Positions 30,950-41,606 of a stretch of DNA of 64,000 bases are shown here, piece after piece. Made by a program: the position numbers and the translations under genes. Each line of letters opens with the position of its first letter. The stretch's first letter is position 1. The stretch comes from Prorocentrum cordatum (taxonomy: Eukaryota > Sar > Dinophyceae > Prorocentrales > Prorocentraceae), in contig CAUYUJ010018298.1 of assembly GCA_963575745.1 (NCBI GenBank), positions 44,740-108,739 of the forward strand, given 5' to 3'. The notes below the pieces were generated by a model. It ran no database searches. It was not told where the DNA came from and saw nothing but the letters and a program-made list of their open reading frames with translations.

Positions 30950-31979
30950 ATCAAGGCCCCATGGGCTGGATCGTTTTCGCCTGGGGGGGCTTCAACTTTG
31001 CGAGGGCGCCGCCGGCCCCCGAGCGCGCTCTCCGCGGGCCTCCCTGAGCTCGGGTTTCGGGGGCGGGCCCGACCCATCCAGGAATGGCGTCGGGATGATG
31101 GGGTCGACAGGATATCCACCACTTGCGCGTCGGTCGATTTTGAGGTTCCCGAACCGACGCGTTGCTGCAGATCGGAGCTGTTCCTGTCGGCCATCGACAG
31201 GATCTTGCGCTCGCTCCTTGGCTGGTCCCTTGCGCACTTATCAGGCGCCGCCCGCGTGATCGGCGGCCCTGAGGTCAGTCGCCGCGCGAACTCTCAGACC
31301 GCGCCGCTGTCGTCTTCGCCGCCGAAGCCAGGGGGCCAATGAAGCCGTCTGAGCGCCCCAGTCGCCCCGAGGTCACAAGTGAGCAGATTGCCGTGGTTTT
31401 ATCAAGTCTGTTTTTGAGCAGGTGGGCGTCTCCCACCTCAGTGCGCAGCTGTTTTCGGAGTTCCACGAAGCGGCGATGAGAGGGGCCGCTCGGGCCGCCA
31501 GAGATGCCGCCACGTTGGAGAATGCGACGTCGATGATAACGAACGAGATGGATGGTCGCGAAACCGATCGGTCGAGCCATGCGGAAATACGGCGTCGCTC
31601 TCGCCTGCCGCCTCGGATTAGCTCGCGAACTCGGCCGCCGATTCGCAGGTATCGTCCCTGACGAACAGAGCGTTTAGCTCGCGGGGCCCGAAGAGTCTCT
31701 GGCGTTGACCGACGAGCTCAACGCGCCCGTGAATGCATCTGCCTGCTCCCATGCTCGGTCGGAGATATCGGACCCTTCCCATTCGCAGCTTCGCGCCATG
31801 CTGAGACATGCGGATCCGAGGTCTCGGGCGCCGATGGGGGCCCGGGAGTGCGATCGATTCGGAAGTAGTGCCTCCAGGGGCTGAAGTTTCAGGGCGACGT
31901 CATCGCCAGTCCAGAGGATATGTCGGACAGTCTCGGCAGCGCTTGGGCCCCTGGTTTTGGCGCGCGAGAAATTGACGCA
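30950..31979. other. GC-rich spacer, no gene recognised
   Basis: Frames are short and Arg/Ser/Pro-rich. It may hold the worn flank of the tandem duplication that follows. Confidence 0.35.
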
Positions 31980-34590
31980 GCCGCCGCAGACAGTTCGTCG
32001 GCGCCTGGGCCCCGAAGGAGGTGGGGGGCCAGGCTGGCGAATTGACTCGCCGCGAGGCGTCGCAACCTAGGCCGCTGGGGTTGAGGAGCAGTGATGCATG
32101 AGTCTTGATTGTCGTCTGCTTCCACGGACTGTCCAGGAAATTGTTAAATTCGTGGGCGAAGCCAAGCGAGGTCCCATGCCGGTGAGAAATTTCGGGTTGC
32201 ATTTTTGGGGGCTCGACGCGGCCTCGAGGGCTGCTGGGCGTCGGGGCGGCGCTGTCACCCAGGGCTTTTCTCGTGGTTAGTTTTGACTTCGGACGGGCGT
32301 TCCCCTTGGCGTCGCCGGGGTAGATCCTGCCGCCTCCCTCGCTCGTCTTCCTCCGCCTCATTTGCAACTGCGTCGATGGCGTTGGGCGGATCTCGTGCGT
32401 TGAGAAGTATCTCTTCGTAATTGCTTTAGGCGTCGTCGCAGGGCGCGCCGCTCGTGGGGTCCTCTGCGCCATCTTGTCGCGCCCGTTTCTGCGCCATTTT
32501 CGATTTGTGATCGAGGATCCTTCCCGCGGTATTGTCAGGTCTGGCGCCGACGAATTGGTCGCGTGCAGCTGTCAGATTGTCTTTCCGCGGCTGCTCGCGG
32601 TCGTCTTCCGCGCAGTAGCGCGCGTGGCTGGTCTCGTGCTTGAGATCAGAAGGCGCCGTGCAGCCCCACTGTTCGCTCCGTTCGCGCCTGCGGTGGTCGC
32701 GGAGATTCGTTTTTGGTTGCAGCGCGAGATCCCAGAGCGATAAGATATCGGAGCCAGCCCGTGCTGCATTTACCTCAGAGTGTTTGTCAGGCCGCAGACG
32801 GAGGGGGCTTCGGGGCAGGTGCTAATCCTGAAGTGCTGCGCTCTGGCCCAGTGCGTCTCGGCCCCGCAGGCTGTCTCGGCGCGCGCGTGTAACGGGCGCG
32901 TGGCCACCGTCCTTTCCTAGACCTCCCAGCAGTGCCTGCCCGTTCAATTGCCCCTCTCGTCGAGCGCGCGTGCGTTGCCATGGTTCGCTCAACTTCGCGC
33001 TGCCGCCTCGCCCGCGCCGATCGCTTCAATCCTGACAGTTGGGAGGGGCGAGGCTGACCAGTGCACGTGACCACCCTCGTGCGTGGCGCGTTGAGAACTT
33101 TCGATGAGTGGCCGAAGTTGCGCGACGAGCTTCGAGATTTGGTGTTTCTTCAACTCGCTTTTCTAAGGGTCCCCAGGGGCCAGCTTTTCCCCGACTTGCG
33201 GCGCCCCTCCGATGCCCCGAACTTTGCGGGGCGCCAGCCGCGGCCTTCCGTCGCGCCTGGCCCAGAATGAGGTGGGTGGACCTCGTGGGCGTCTGGGCCC
33301 CCCCCGGGAGGTAGTGGATCCGGCTGAATGATGGACTCGCCGTGGAGCGTCGCAAATTTGGGCGCTAGGATTGAAAAACAATGATGCTTAAGTCCTCGCT
33401 GCCGTCTGCATCCACGGGCATCCAGGGAACTCTTTGAATTCGCGGGCGAGGCCTCGCGAGGCTTCGCTCAGGGGAGAAATCTGGGGTTTGACGTTTAGGA
33501 GTTCGACGCGGCCTCGAAGTCCACTGGGCTTCGGGGCGACGCTGTCAGTCGGGAACCTCCTTTGGCAAGTTTTGACGTCGGACAGGTGTCTAGCTTTGAC
33601 TTCGGACAGGCGCCCCCCTTGGTAGCGCAGGAGTGGTCTTTCCGCGCCCGGGGCTGCCTCTCTCAGCCGCCGCACTTGCTGGTCTTTCTCCGTCACTTTT
33701 GCGACTGCGTCAATTGCGTAGGACTACTTTCGCGCCTTTGGACGTCTCTATTCGCCGCGTCCATGGGCGCCGCGCCTATGTGGCCCTCTGCGCCATCTCG
33801 TCGCGCCCGCGCTTGCGCCGCTCTCGAGCCGTGATCGAGGGTCCTTCCCGCGGCGTTGTCAGTGCGTGCGCGGGCGACTTGGGCGCGTTCATCTTCCGGG
33901 TCGCGATTCTGCGTCTGCTTGCGGTCGTCTTCCGCGCAGCGGCGCGCATGGCTGGGCTCGCGCCTGGTCAAGCAGTGCTGTGTAGCCCCGCTGTTCGCTC
34001 CGCGCGCGCCACTAGTGATCGCAGCAATTCGTTTCCAGTTGCAGCGCGAGATCCCAGAGTGGTCAGAGATGTCAGTCGACCCGTGCTCGAGATGCCTCGG
34101 AGCGTTGGTCGGGCTGCAATCGGAGGGGGCTCTCTGGCAGGCCTCGCCCCTGAAGTGTCGCGCTTGGGCCCGGCGCGTTGCTGCCGCTCGCGCCCCGCAG
34201 CCAGTCTCGGCGCGCGCGTGCAACAAACGTGTGGCCACCGTGCTTTCCCAGATATTTCAGCAATTCCTGCTCCCGCAATTCGCCCCTCGTGTCGAGCGCG
34301 CTCGCGTGGCAATGATTCGATGAATTCAGCGGTGTCGCCTCGCCCGCGCCGGTTGCGCCAATCTCGACAGTTGGGCGGGCCGAGGCTAGCCGGCGCGGCC
34401 GTTGCGCATCTTGCCGCCCTTGTGCGTTGTGTTTCGAGAACATTCAATGAGTGGCCAAAGTTGTGCGACGAGCTTCGTAATTTGCCGCTTCTTCAATTTG
34501 CCCTTGCAGAGGTCTTGGGGGGGGCAGCTTTCCCCCGACTTTGGGGCGCTCTTCGATGGCCCGAACTTTGCGGGGTGCCAGCCGCCCCTT
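31980..34590 (+). repeat. 1.33-kb tandem duplication (two diverged copies)
   Basis: Copy 1 spans about 31,980-33,265 and copy 2 about 33,266-34,590. Matching landmarks keep order and spacing: ACTCGCCG(C/T)G(G/A) near 32,045 and 33,328; TCGACGCGGCCTCGA at 32,213 and 33,507; GGTCGTCTTCCGCGCAG at 32,597 and 33,924; GCAGCGCGAGATCCCAGAG at 32,718 and 34,042; CTCGGCGCGCGCGTG near 32,875 and 34,206; CCCGAACTTTGCGGGG at 33,215 and 34,560. The period is 1,320-1,345. Identity is roughly 75-80 percent by eye. No gene is recognised inside. Confidence 0.85.
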
Positions 34591-35176
34591 TCCGCCCCGA
34601 CCATTTTAATTCGGCGACGCGCCGCCCCCATCGCCCCGTCCCGCCACATCCCCAGCAGCCCAGTGCCCTCTCCTCCCTGCCTCCCTCGGCCCCGACCATT
34701 TTATTTCGGCGTCGCACCGCCCCCTCCCGGCCCGCCCCCCCGCCCCTGTTTCCACCCCTACCCACCCACACCCACCACCACCACCACCACCAGCGCAACC
34801 CCCTCCGTTTCGACTAGTCAATTTCGGCGTCGCGTCGCGCCGCCCTCACCGTTGCCCAGCAGCCCAGTGCCCTCTCCACCCCGACCTCCTCCGCCCCCTC
34901 CACTTTCTTTCGGCGTCGCACCCCCCCCCTCCCCCCAGCGTGACCCCCTCCGCCCCGACCAAGTATTTCGGCGTCGCACCGCCCTCACCCAGCGTTCCCC
35001 AGCCCCCTCTCCCCGCCCCCCTCCGCCCCGACCATTTCATTTCGGCGTCGCACCGCACCCACCGCCCTCCTCCTCCTCTGCCCCCCCTCCCCCCCCCCCT
35101 GCATCCCCCCCTCCGCCCCGGCCGCTTTTTTGTTTGGCGTCGCACCGCCCCCACCGCCCCGCCCCCCCCCCGCTCG

Positions 35177-35209
<33 letters not shown>

Positions 35210-35345
35210 ACACCCACCACACCCCGCACACCACCACCAGCAGGACCCCCTGCTCCTCTGCCCACCTTCCCCTCCTGCGTGCCCCCCTCCACCCCGGCCG
35301 TTTTTTTTTGTTTGGCGTCGCACCGCCACACCGTCATTGGGTTAC
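34591..35345 (+). repeat. TTCGGCGTCGCACCG tandem repeat in C-rich sequence
   Basis: The block TTCGGCGTCGCACCGCC, or a close variant (TTTGGCGTCGCACCG), recurs about eight times at 60-180-base spacing, usually after CCCCGACCATTT or CCCCGGCCG. The spacers are C-rich, with a run of over 30 C at 35,175-35,208. Long Pro-rich frames here come from base composition. Confidence 0.75.
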
Positions 35346-35374
35346 ACGAACCGTTAGGATCGATCTTCGGACAT

Positions 35375-35690
35375 ACTGGAGGCCATCTCGGATATCGATT
35401 TCGAGCTAAATTGGGCCATCTTGTCTGCCATCTGCCATCCGATGCTATCGTGAGCCATCTTGGAGGCCAATCTCGAAGCATCCGAGGCTCTCTTGGAGCC
35501 ATCTTGGGCCATCTTAGGCGCTCTGACCGCTCTGCGCCCCCGTCCCCGAACAACAAACAGGGAACAGAGGGGGAGGGTACCCCGCCCCGAAGGGAAGAAT
35601 AGCTTTGAAAGAGGACACGAAACTGCTCCCAGAATGCCGGTGGGAATTCGCGACGGCGCTCGCACCGCGCCCGCCCCCCTCCGCCCCCAT
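35375..35690 (+). repeat. CCATCTTGG-type array followed by shared tail
   Basis: Bases 35,375-35,525 repeat a unit like GCCATCTTGGAGGC. The 160-base tail contains CCCGAAGGGAAG, AGCTTTGAAAGAGGA and GGTGGGAATTCG. The array at 46,690-47,215 is followed by a similar tail. Confidence 0.7.
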
Positions 35691-36039
35691 ACCATGCTCT
35701 TCGCTGACGCCGACGCTGCTCGAGTACGCCCTCTGACGCCCTTCTTGCGGCCCTCTGTGTGCACTCCTTCTCCGATTTCTCGTCTCCTCTCTCACCCCCT
35801 CCTCCTCCTCCTCCTCCTTCCCCCTCCCTCTTGTGCAAGAGCCATGGCACGCGTGCCACTTGCTTACGCTCGCTGCCGCGCGACATGGGGATGCTGTCTC
35901 AGGCCGCCGCTCAGGCAGTGCTGCCACGGGTGAAGGCGGCCCGTCGCCGCGCAGCTGTCCAGCCTCGAGGAGAACCTTGGCGCGCCCGCCCACGTGGCAA
36001 GGAGGAGAGGGGAAGCATGGAATGAGGAGGAAGAGGTTT
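35691..36039. other. Spacer with a TCC tract
   Basis: A (CTC)n tract at 35,797-35,825. No gene recognised. Confidence 0.35.
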
Positions 36040-37205
36040 TTTGGGGGGCCTTCTTGGGGCTTCCTGGGGGCGTCCTGGGAGCTTCCTGAAAGCTTCTTGG
36101 GGCCCTCTTGGGGGCCTCCCGGGGGCCTCTTGGGGCCTCTTGGGCTGTCTTGGGGGACTCTTGGCTCGTCTGGCGCCTATGGAGGCCGCCTTTGGGGCCT
36201 CTCTAGGCCGCGTTGGTGCCCTCTTGCGCCGGTTCACGGCCGTCTTCGGGCCCTCTTGGGAGCCCCTTGGGCGATTTTTGGATCCTGTTGGGCCAGCTTG
36301 GGGCCCTCTTGGGGGCCTCTATGGCTATCTTGGAGCTATCTTGGAGGGCTCTTGGAAACTTCTTGGGCCGTCTTGGGCGGTCAGAAACCTGGGCAGGTGA
36401 GAACTTCAAAGCCTTTCAAACACCACATGATAATCAATGGTTTTGGTCTCTTCGGGCTCACCAGGAGGGCCTCTAAGAGACCCCTTGGGCCATCTTGGGG
36501 GCCTCCTGATCTGTCGTGAGGCTGCCTTGGAGGCCTCTTGAGCCGTCTTGGGCCATGTTGGAGCGTCTTGGCGTCATTTCGGCTGCTTTGAAAGCCGTCC
36601 TGGAGGCCATGCGGGAGAGGTTTCTAAGAGGCCCTGCACGAGAGCCCGGGGAGGCCAACACCATTGATGTCCCATCGGTGCCTGGAAGATATTGAGGTTC
36701 TGGTATTTTTGGGTTTCCGACCGCCCACGGCAGCCCAAGAGGCCTCTCCGGGCCGTGTTGTTGCTCTTCTGGGTCGTTTCAAAGCCGTATTGGGGCCCTC
36801 ATTGTGGGCCCCTTGGCAGATCTTTGGGTCCTCAGGGGTCGATTTGGGGCCCTCTTGGGGGCCTCTTGGGCCGTCTTGAAGCTATCTTGGAGGGCTCTTG
36901 GAAGCCTGTTGGACCGCCTTGGGTTGTCGGAAACCTGAACAGGCGAGACTTTGAAATCATTCAGACACTTGTAAGGGCAATCGATGTGTTTGGCCTCGTC
37001 GGGCTCTCCTGGAATGCCTGTTGGAACTCTCTCGGGCCGTCTCAGGGGCCTCTTGGGCCGTCTTGAGCCGTCTTGAGCTTCCTTGAGACGTCTTGAGGTT
37101 TTGATGAGAGGCTCTTGAGCTGTCTTGGACCATCTTGAGCCGTTTTGTTGTCGTCTTGGCTGTCTTGGAAGCCGTCTTGGAGGCCATCTTGGCCGTCTGG
37201 AGGCA
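36040..37205 (+). repeat. Decamer-like array of TCTTGGGCC units
   Basis: Over 1.1 kb of degenerate units of about 10-11 bases (TCTTGGGGCC, TCTTGGGCCG, TCTTGGAGGC). Two interruptions (36,390-36,475 and 36,600-36,720) resemble each other in containing GGTGAGA or GAGGT and Phe-rich frames. Long 'W/G/L-rich' reading frames result from the repeat. Related arrays occur at 35.4, 41.6, 42.2 and 46.7 kb. Confidence 0.85.
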
Positions 37206-37370
37206 GAAGGAGCAGCTAAGCAACATTAATTTAAACAAAGCATTGACGTTTTTCGGGTCGTGCGCGACGAGTCTGTGTTGGGGGGATTTGGGGGCGGGGG
37301 GCCTTGAAATTCGTATAAGGTCCCACTCGACAACGCGATGCATTCTAAGTTGGCACGGTGCAGGATATTA
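37206..37370. other. Short spacer
   Basis: No gene or repeat recognised. Confidence 0.3.
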
Positions 37371-37985
37371 TACGTATGGGCTCATACGTATACACACATA
37401 TATACATGTATATGCAGTTATATATGCATATGCATATGTTTCTGCCTATGTATATGTCTATGTTTATGTGTGTGTGTCCATGTATATGTATATGCATATG
37501 TATATGGATTGGTGCATGTATCTGCGTATGTATATCATATGTATATACATGCACATATATACATGTATACGTAGTTGTGTGTGAGTGCACGCATTCGTAT
37601 GCGTATACGTATATGTATATGTATATGCATACGTTGATGCTTGTGTATATCTGGATGTGTATGTGTATGTATATGTGTCTGCACCTGTATACGTACATGT
37701 ATAGTTTTATATGCATGTGTATGTGTATGTGTGTATGTGTATGTGTCTATGTCATGTACAGGTAGATATGTACGCGCATGCATATGTATAGATACATACA
37801 TGTATATACACATATATATACATATATATATATATATATAAATGTGTGTGTACATGTACAGATGCATGCATGTGTTTGTGTATATGTATACATGTATTCA
37901 TATTTTTATGTATATGTACATGTAGGCGCATGTAACTACATACATGTTTCCTCTTTCTGTATATATAAGCTGATGGGTCCGCACG
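37371..37985. repeat. TATGTA/TGTATA degenerate hexamer array
   Basis: About 600 bases of ATGTAT, GTGTAT and ATACGT steps with a (TA)n core at 37,815-37,840. The Tyr/Met/Val/Cys-rich frames are repeat artefacts. Confidence 0.9.
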
Positions 37986-38082
37986 CACGTGTGTATCCAG
38001 ATCTATATTTAGATCGTTATGTACAGACTCGTGTTTCGGTCTTCGTGCGTATGTTTATGCACACATGCATGTATGTCGAGAG

Positions 38083-38098
38083 AGGGAGAGAAATACGC

Positions 38099-38135
<37 letters not shown>

Positions 38136-38289
38136 CAGAGCGAGAAAACAAACTAAACATACAGCACGAGAGCGAGAGAGAGAGAGAGAGAGGCAGAGAA
38201 AGAGAGAGAGGGATAGAGAGGTGATGATGCTGATGACGATGATGATCATGATGATCATGATGATGATGACGATGATGATGATGCTGATG

Positions 38290-38320
<31 letters not shown>

Positions 38321-38353
38321 CGATCATGGTGATGGTGATGATGATGCTGCTGC

Positions 38354-38387
<34 letters not shown>

Positions 38388-38459
38388 AATGCTTGTAATG
38401 ATGCCGACGATGGCGATGACAATGACGATGACGATGACGATGACGATGCTGACGATGAC

Positions 38460-38524
<65 letters not shown>

Positions 38525-38559
38525 CGATGATCATGATCATGATGATGCAGCTAATGAAA

Positions 38560-38632
<73 letters not shown>

Positions 38633-38745
38633 GGAGGAGGAGGAGGAGGAGGAGGAGGAGGAGGAGGAGGAGGAGGAGGGGGAAGGAGGAGGGGGAGGAG
38701 GAGAGGGGAGGAGGAGGAGGGAGAAGGATGGTGATGAGGAGGAGA
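38083..38745. repeat. Serial microsatellites: GA, then GAT, then GGA
   Basis: (GA)n at 38,083-38,220, (GATGAT)n with GACGAT variants at 38,221-38,632, and (GGA)n at 38,633-38,745. The units change one base at a time, as if one array grew from the edge of another. Confidence 0.95.
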
Positions 38746-38748
38746 TAG

Positions 38749-38957
38749 GAGGGACGGGCAGGACCGCTGGGATTCTTTCTCCGCTTTCTGGTGAACTACC
38801 CGTGCCTCACGTTGCTGCTCGGGCTGGCACAGTCGCTGGCCTTCAGCGCGGCAGGGCTGTTGGCGTCAGACTTCGTGATCCCTGTTGACTGGGAAGTGGG
38901 CGGCTACATGGACAGCGACTCCGACATCAGGTTCATGGAGGACGCCGCCCGCCGAGG
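38749..38957 (+). CDS. Possible first exon of an RND/Patched-like membrane protein
   Basis: Directly after the GGA array and an in-frame TAG (38,746) the frame reads GPLGFFLRFLVNYPCLTLL, LGLAQSLAFSAAGLL, then PVDWEVGGYMDSDSDIRF and MEDAARR. This is one transmembrane helix (about residues 8-30) followed by an acidic extracytoplasmic start, the layout at the N-terminus of RND, Patched and Niemann-Pick type transporters. CGCCGAG-GTTTTT at 38,951-38,962 could be a GT donor site; the frame after it degenerates to low-complexity sequence. There is no ATG, so exon 1 may lie upstream or the start was lost. The family call rests on pattern only. Confidence 0.35.
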
Positions 38958-39202
38958 TTTTTACTGGTCCCTGGTCCTCTCTCTCCTCCTCGGGGTCGGG
39001 TTCCCGGGGCCGCCGTCTGAGTGCCCGCACGGCCCTCGTGGGCTGCTGCGGCGCGCTCCGCGCTCCGGGCGCTCGTGGAGACGCTGCTCGGAGCGAGAAA
39101 CGCAGAAACGCAGACGCCGCCCGACCGAGAGCATACGTGGGCAGCCCGGCGGGGAGGCTGCGGTGCGCCAAAGGTAGAGTTTAGGCCCGCGTCTTCCTCC
39201 AT

Positions 39203-39610
39203 TCGGCCTTTGTCCTCCTGCTCCTCCTCCTCTTCCTCCTCTCTCTCCTCCACTGCTCTTCCTCCTTAGCTCGATTGAGTTTCTATTATTCTCCTTCATG
39301 GTTTGGCTGGGCCGAATCCGACATCAGCTGGCCGCCTCCCCCTCCTCCTCGTCCGCTTCCTCCTTCTCCTCCTTCTCCTCTTTCCCCTTCTTCTCCTTTT
39401 CCTCCACCCCTGAGGCCTCCAGAGTTCTCCAGAGGCTTCTGGAGGCTTCTGGACAATTCCAGAGGTCTTGGAGGCCTCCGCTCCAAAGGCCGTCAACGTC
39501 GAAAGACGGGACCTCTTCCCCTCCCCCGTCCTCCTTCTTTTCCCTTCTCCCTCCTCCCTCCTCGTCTCTCTTCTTTCCTCCCTCCTCCCTCCTCGCTTCC
39601 TCCTCCTTGC
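39203..39610. repeat. Scattered TCC/CTC tracts, pyrimidines on plus strand
   Basis: Tracts at 39,203-39,266, 39,341-39,410 and 39,525-39,610, with a further one at 39,830-39,876. They could lie in introns of the gene suggested by the exon-like islands at 38.75 and 39.69 kb. Confidence 0.75.
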
Positions 39611-39687
39611 TCCATTCTGTCCTTCCCCGTCGGGTCGCCGGTCGGGGCGGCTTCAGACCGGCGGCCGGCCCAGACCTCTGCCCACAG

Positions 39688-39744
39688 GGCCGCTGGCTCC
39701 CTTTCTTGGAGAGGCGCCTGCCGCTCTTCGCGGCGCGCAGAAAG
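39688..39744 (+). CDS. Possible 57-base internal exon
   Basis: Pyrimidine-rich sequence ending CTGCCCACAG precedes it and GTAAGTC follows, both matching consensus spliceosomal sites. The 19 codons read GRWLPFLERRLPLFAARRK with no stop. It has the same direction as the possible exon at 38,749. The exact splice-site match is the main evidence. Confidence 0.35.
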
Positions 39745-39974
39745 GTAAGTCTCCAGGCTTTCTTTCGTAGCCCTCCTGTGTGGAGTTGGGTCTTCGTTTT
39801 GAATCAGCAGCGCCCCGCGTCCTCCCCTGTCCTCCTCCTCCTCCTCCTTATCCTCCTCCTCCTCCTCCTCCATCCCTTTTCCTCATAAATAACTTTCCCT
39901 GCCGCGCCCCCGGACGTGTCCGTAGGGCGGGCCCAGCGTTGCGCTTGAGATTTCTGCGTCGTTGATGTTCCCAG

Positions 39975-40082
39975 AGCCTGAAAGTTGCAACAGTTTCACG
40001 TTTGGAGGGCTCTCGCCTTGGCGCCGCGAACATGTGGTTTAAACGCCTGCAGTAGTTTCACGGATGGAGGGCGGGTCGCCTT
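39975..40082 (-). repeat. Inverted copy of the 84-bp dispersed repeat
   Basis: On the minus strand it reads CGCCCTCCATCCGTGAAACT, then CCACATGTTCGCGGCGCCA, AGGCGAGAGCC, and a second GTGAAACT. This matches the 13.8 kb units in order, 26 kb away in opposite orientation. Confidence 0.75.
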
Positions 40083-40190
40083 CACACAATGTTGTTCCCA
40101 ATCATTCTGTGGCGTTGGTCCATCGTTTTGAAGAGACAGCGCCCCGCGTCCCTCCTTCCTTCCTTCCTCCTCCCCCTCCTCCCTCCTCCC

Positions 40191-40912
40191 ACCCCTTGCA
40201 CCCCTGACACGTTTCGTGGCCGCATAGGGAGCTCCACCGCAGGCCCCAGTGGCAGGGTTCGCATGCGGTTCCACCTCAATTTCGGCGCACCCCTCAAACG
40301 GTTCGTGGCCCCATAGGGGGTTCCACCGAAGGCCCGAGTTGCAGGGTTAGCATGCGGTTCCACGCACATTTCGGCACACCCCTGGCACGTTTCGTGGCCC
40401 CATAGCGAGCTCTACCGAAGGCCCCAGTGGCAGGGTTCGCATGCGGTTCCTCCTCCACTTCGGCACACCCCGCACTCGTTGCGTGGCCCCATAGGGAGCT
40501 CCACCGAGGGCCCTAGTGGCAGACAGGGCTCGAATGCGGCTCCAAACCTAATTTCGGCACGCCTCTCACACGTTTCGTGGCCACATGAAGAGCATCACCG
40601 AAGGCCCCAGTGGCAGGGTTCGCATGGCACCGCTGCCTCCATTTCGGCGCACCCCTCACACGGTTCGTGGCCCTATAGGGGGTTCCACCGAAGGCCCGAG
40701 TTGCAGGGTTCGCATGCGGTGTCCCCCACCACATTTCGGCACACCCTTGACACGTTTCGTGGCCCCATAGCGAGCTCCACCGAAGGCCCCAGTGGCAGGG
40801 TTTGCATGCGGTTCCACCTCCAATTTCGGCTCATCTCTCATATGTTGCGTGGCCCCATCGGGAGCTCCACCGAGGGCCCCAGTGGCAGGGTTCGCATGCG
40901 GTTCCACCCTCC
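40191..40912 (+). repeat. 90-bp tandem repeat, eight copies
   Basis: Units carry CGTGGCCCCATAGGGAGC, TCCACCGAAGGCCCCAGTGG and CAGGGTTCGCATGCGGTTCC. The CGTGGCC landmark falls at about 40,215, 40,304, 40,393, 40,482, 40,577, 40,666, 40,757 and 40,848. Divergence between copies is perhaps 10-20 percent. Not coding. Confidence 0.9.
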
Positions 40913-40929
40913 CCTCCTTGCCTTCTTCT

Positions 40930-40995
40930 TCTTGCCTCCTCCTCCTCCTCCTCCTCCTTCTCCTCCTCCTTGTCCGCCTCCTCCTCCTCCTGTGA
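40930..40995. repeat. TCC microsatellite between two tandem repeats
   Basis: Degenerate (TCC)n lying exactly between the 90-bp and the 102-bp arrays. Confidence 0.85.
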
Positions 40996-41360
40996 TGATC
41001 CCAGGGTGGCTGCGAACTGAGCAGCTTTCGCCACTTTCGTGGGCTCCTGGGAGGCACGGCGGAGGTGAGGGCAGCGCAGATCCATTCGAGACCTCGCGGC
41101 CCACTCTGGGGCCGCGAGCTGTGCCAGTGTCGCTGCGTTCGTGGGCTCCTGGGAGGCACGGAGGAGGTGAGGGCAGCGCAGATTCCTTCGAGACCTCGCG
41201 GCTCCCCCTGGGGCTGTGAACTCCGCAACTGTCGCCACTCTCGTGGGCTCCTGGGAGGCACGGCGGAGGTAAGGCCGCGCAGATCCTTTTGAGTCCTCGC
41301 AGCTTCTTCGGTGCTGCGAACTGCGCAACCGTCGCCACTTTCGTGGGGAGCCACGGCGGA
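40996..41360 (+). repeat. 102-bp tandem repeat, about three and a half copies
   Basis: The landmark GGGCTCCTGGGAGGCACGG lies at 41,041, 41,143 and 41,245, with a shortened copy near 41,345. Each unit also has GCGCAGATC and TCGCCACTTTCGTG-like blocks. Confidence 0.9.
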
Positions 41361-41606
41361 GGTGAGACATCCTTCACATATATGTATGTGTATATATATA
41401 CACACAACAACTTAGTTATAAGCGCACATTTATATAATGTATATATACGCAGCATATACACATTATATGCTCTTTGGAATTCAGCGTGTATATAGTAGTC
41501 GCCCCGCGTATATGAGGAGTTGGGTACGGCTCGGGTAATAAACCCTGCCACCGCGCTAGGACATCAGCGCAGCGTGACGGAGGTTGAGTTAAATTTGCAT
41601 GTCGGG
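41361..41606. other. AT-rich spacer
   Basis: TATATATACACAC-type sequence at 41,380-41,470. No gene recognised. Confidence 0.4.

Noticed and set aside
34402-35409. 335-codon Pro/Ser-rich frame as a gene
   Set aside because: It comes from C-rich DNA and the TTCGGCGTCGC repeat and includes a run of over 30 C.
37338-37841. Tyr/Met/Cys/Val-rich frames
   Set aside because: Products of the TATGTA array, open on both strands.
40191-40912. CRISPR-like array of 90-bp units
   Set aside because: Whole units repeat, with no constant repeat plus variable spacer, and there are no cas genes.
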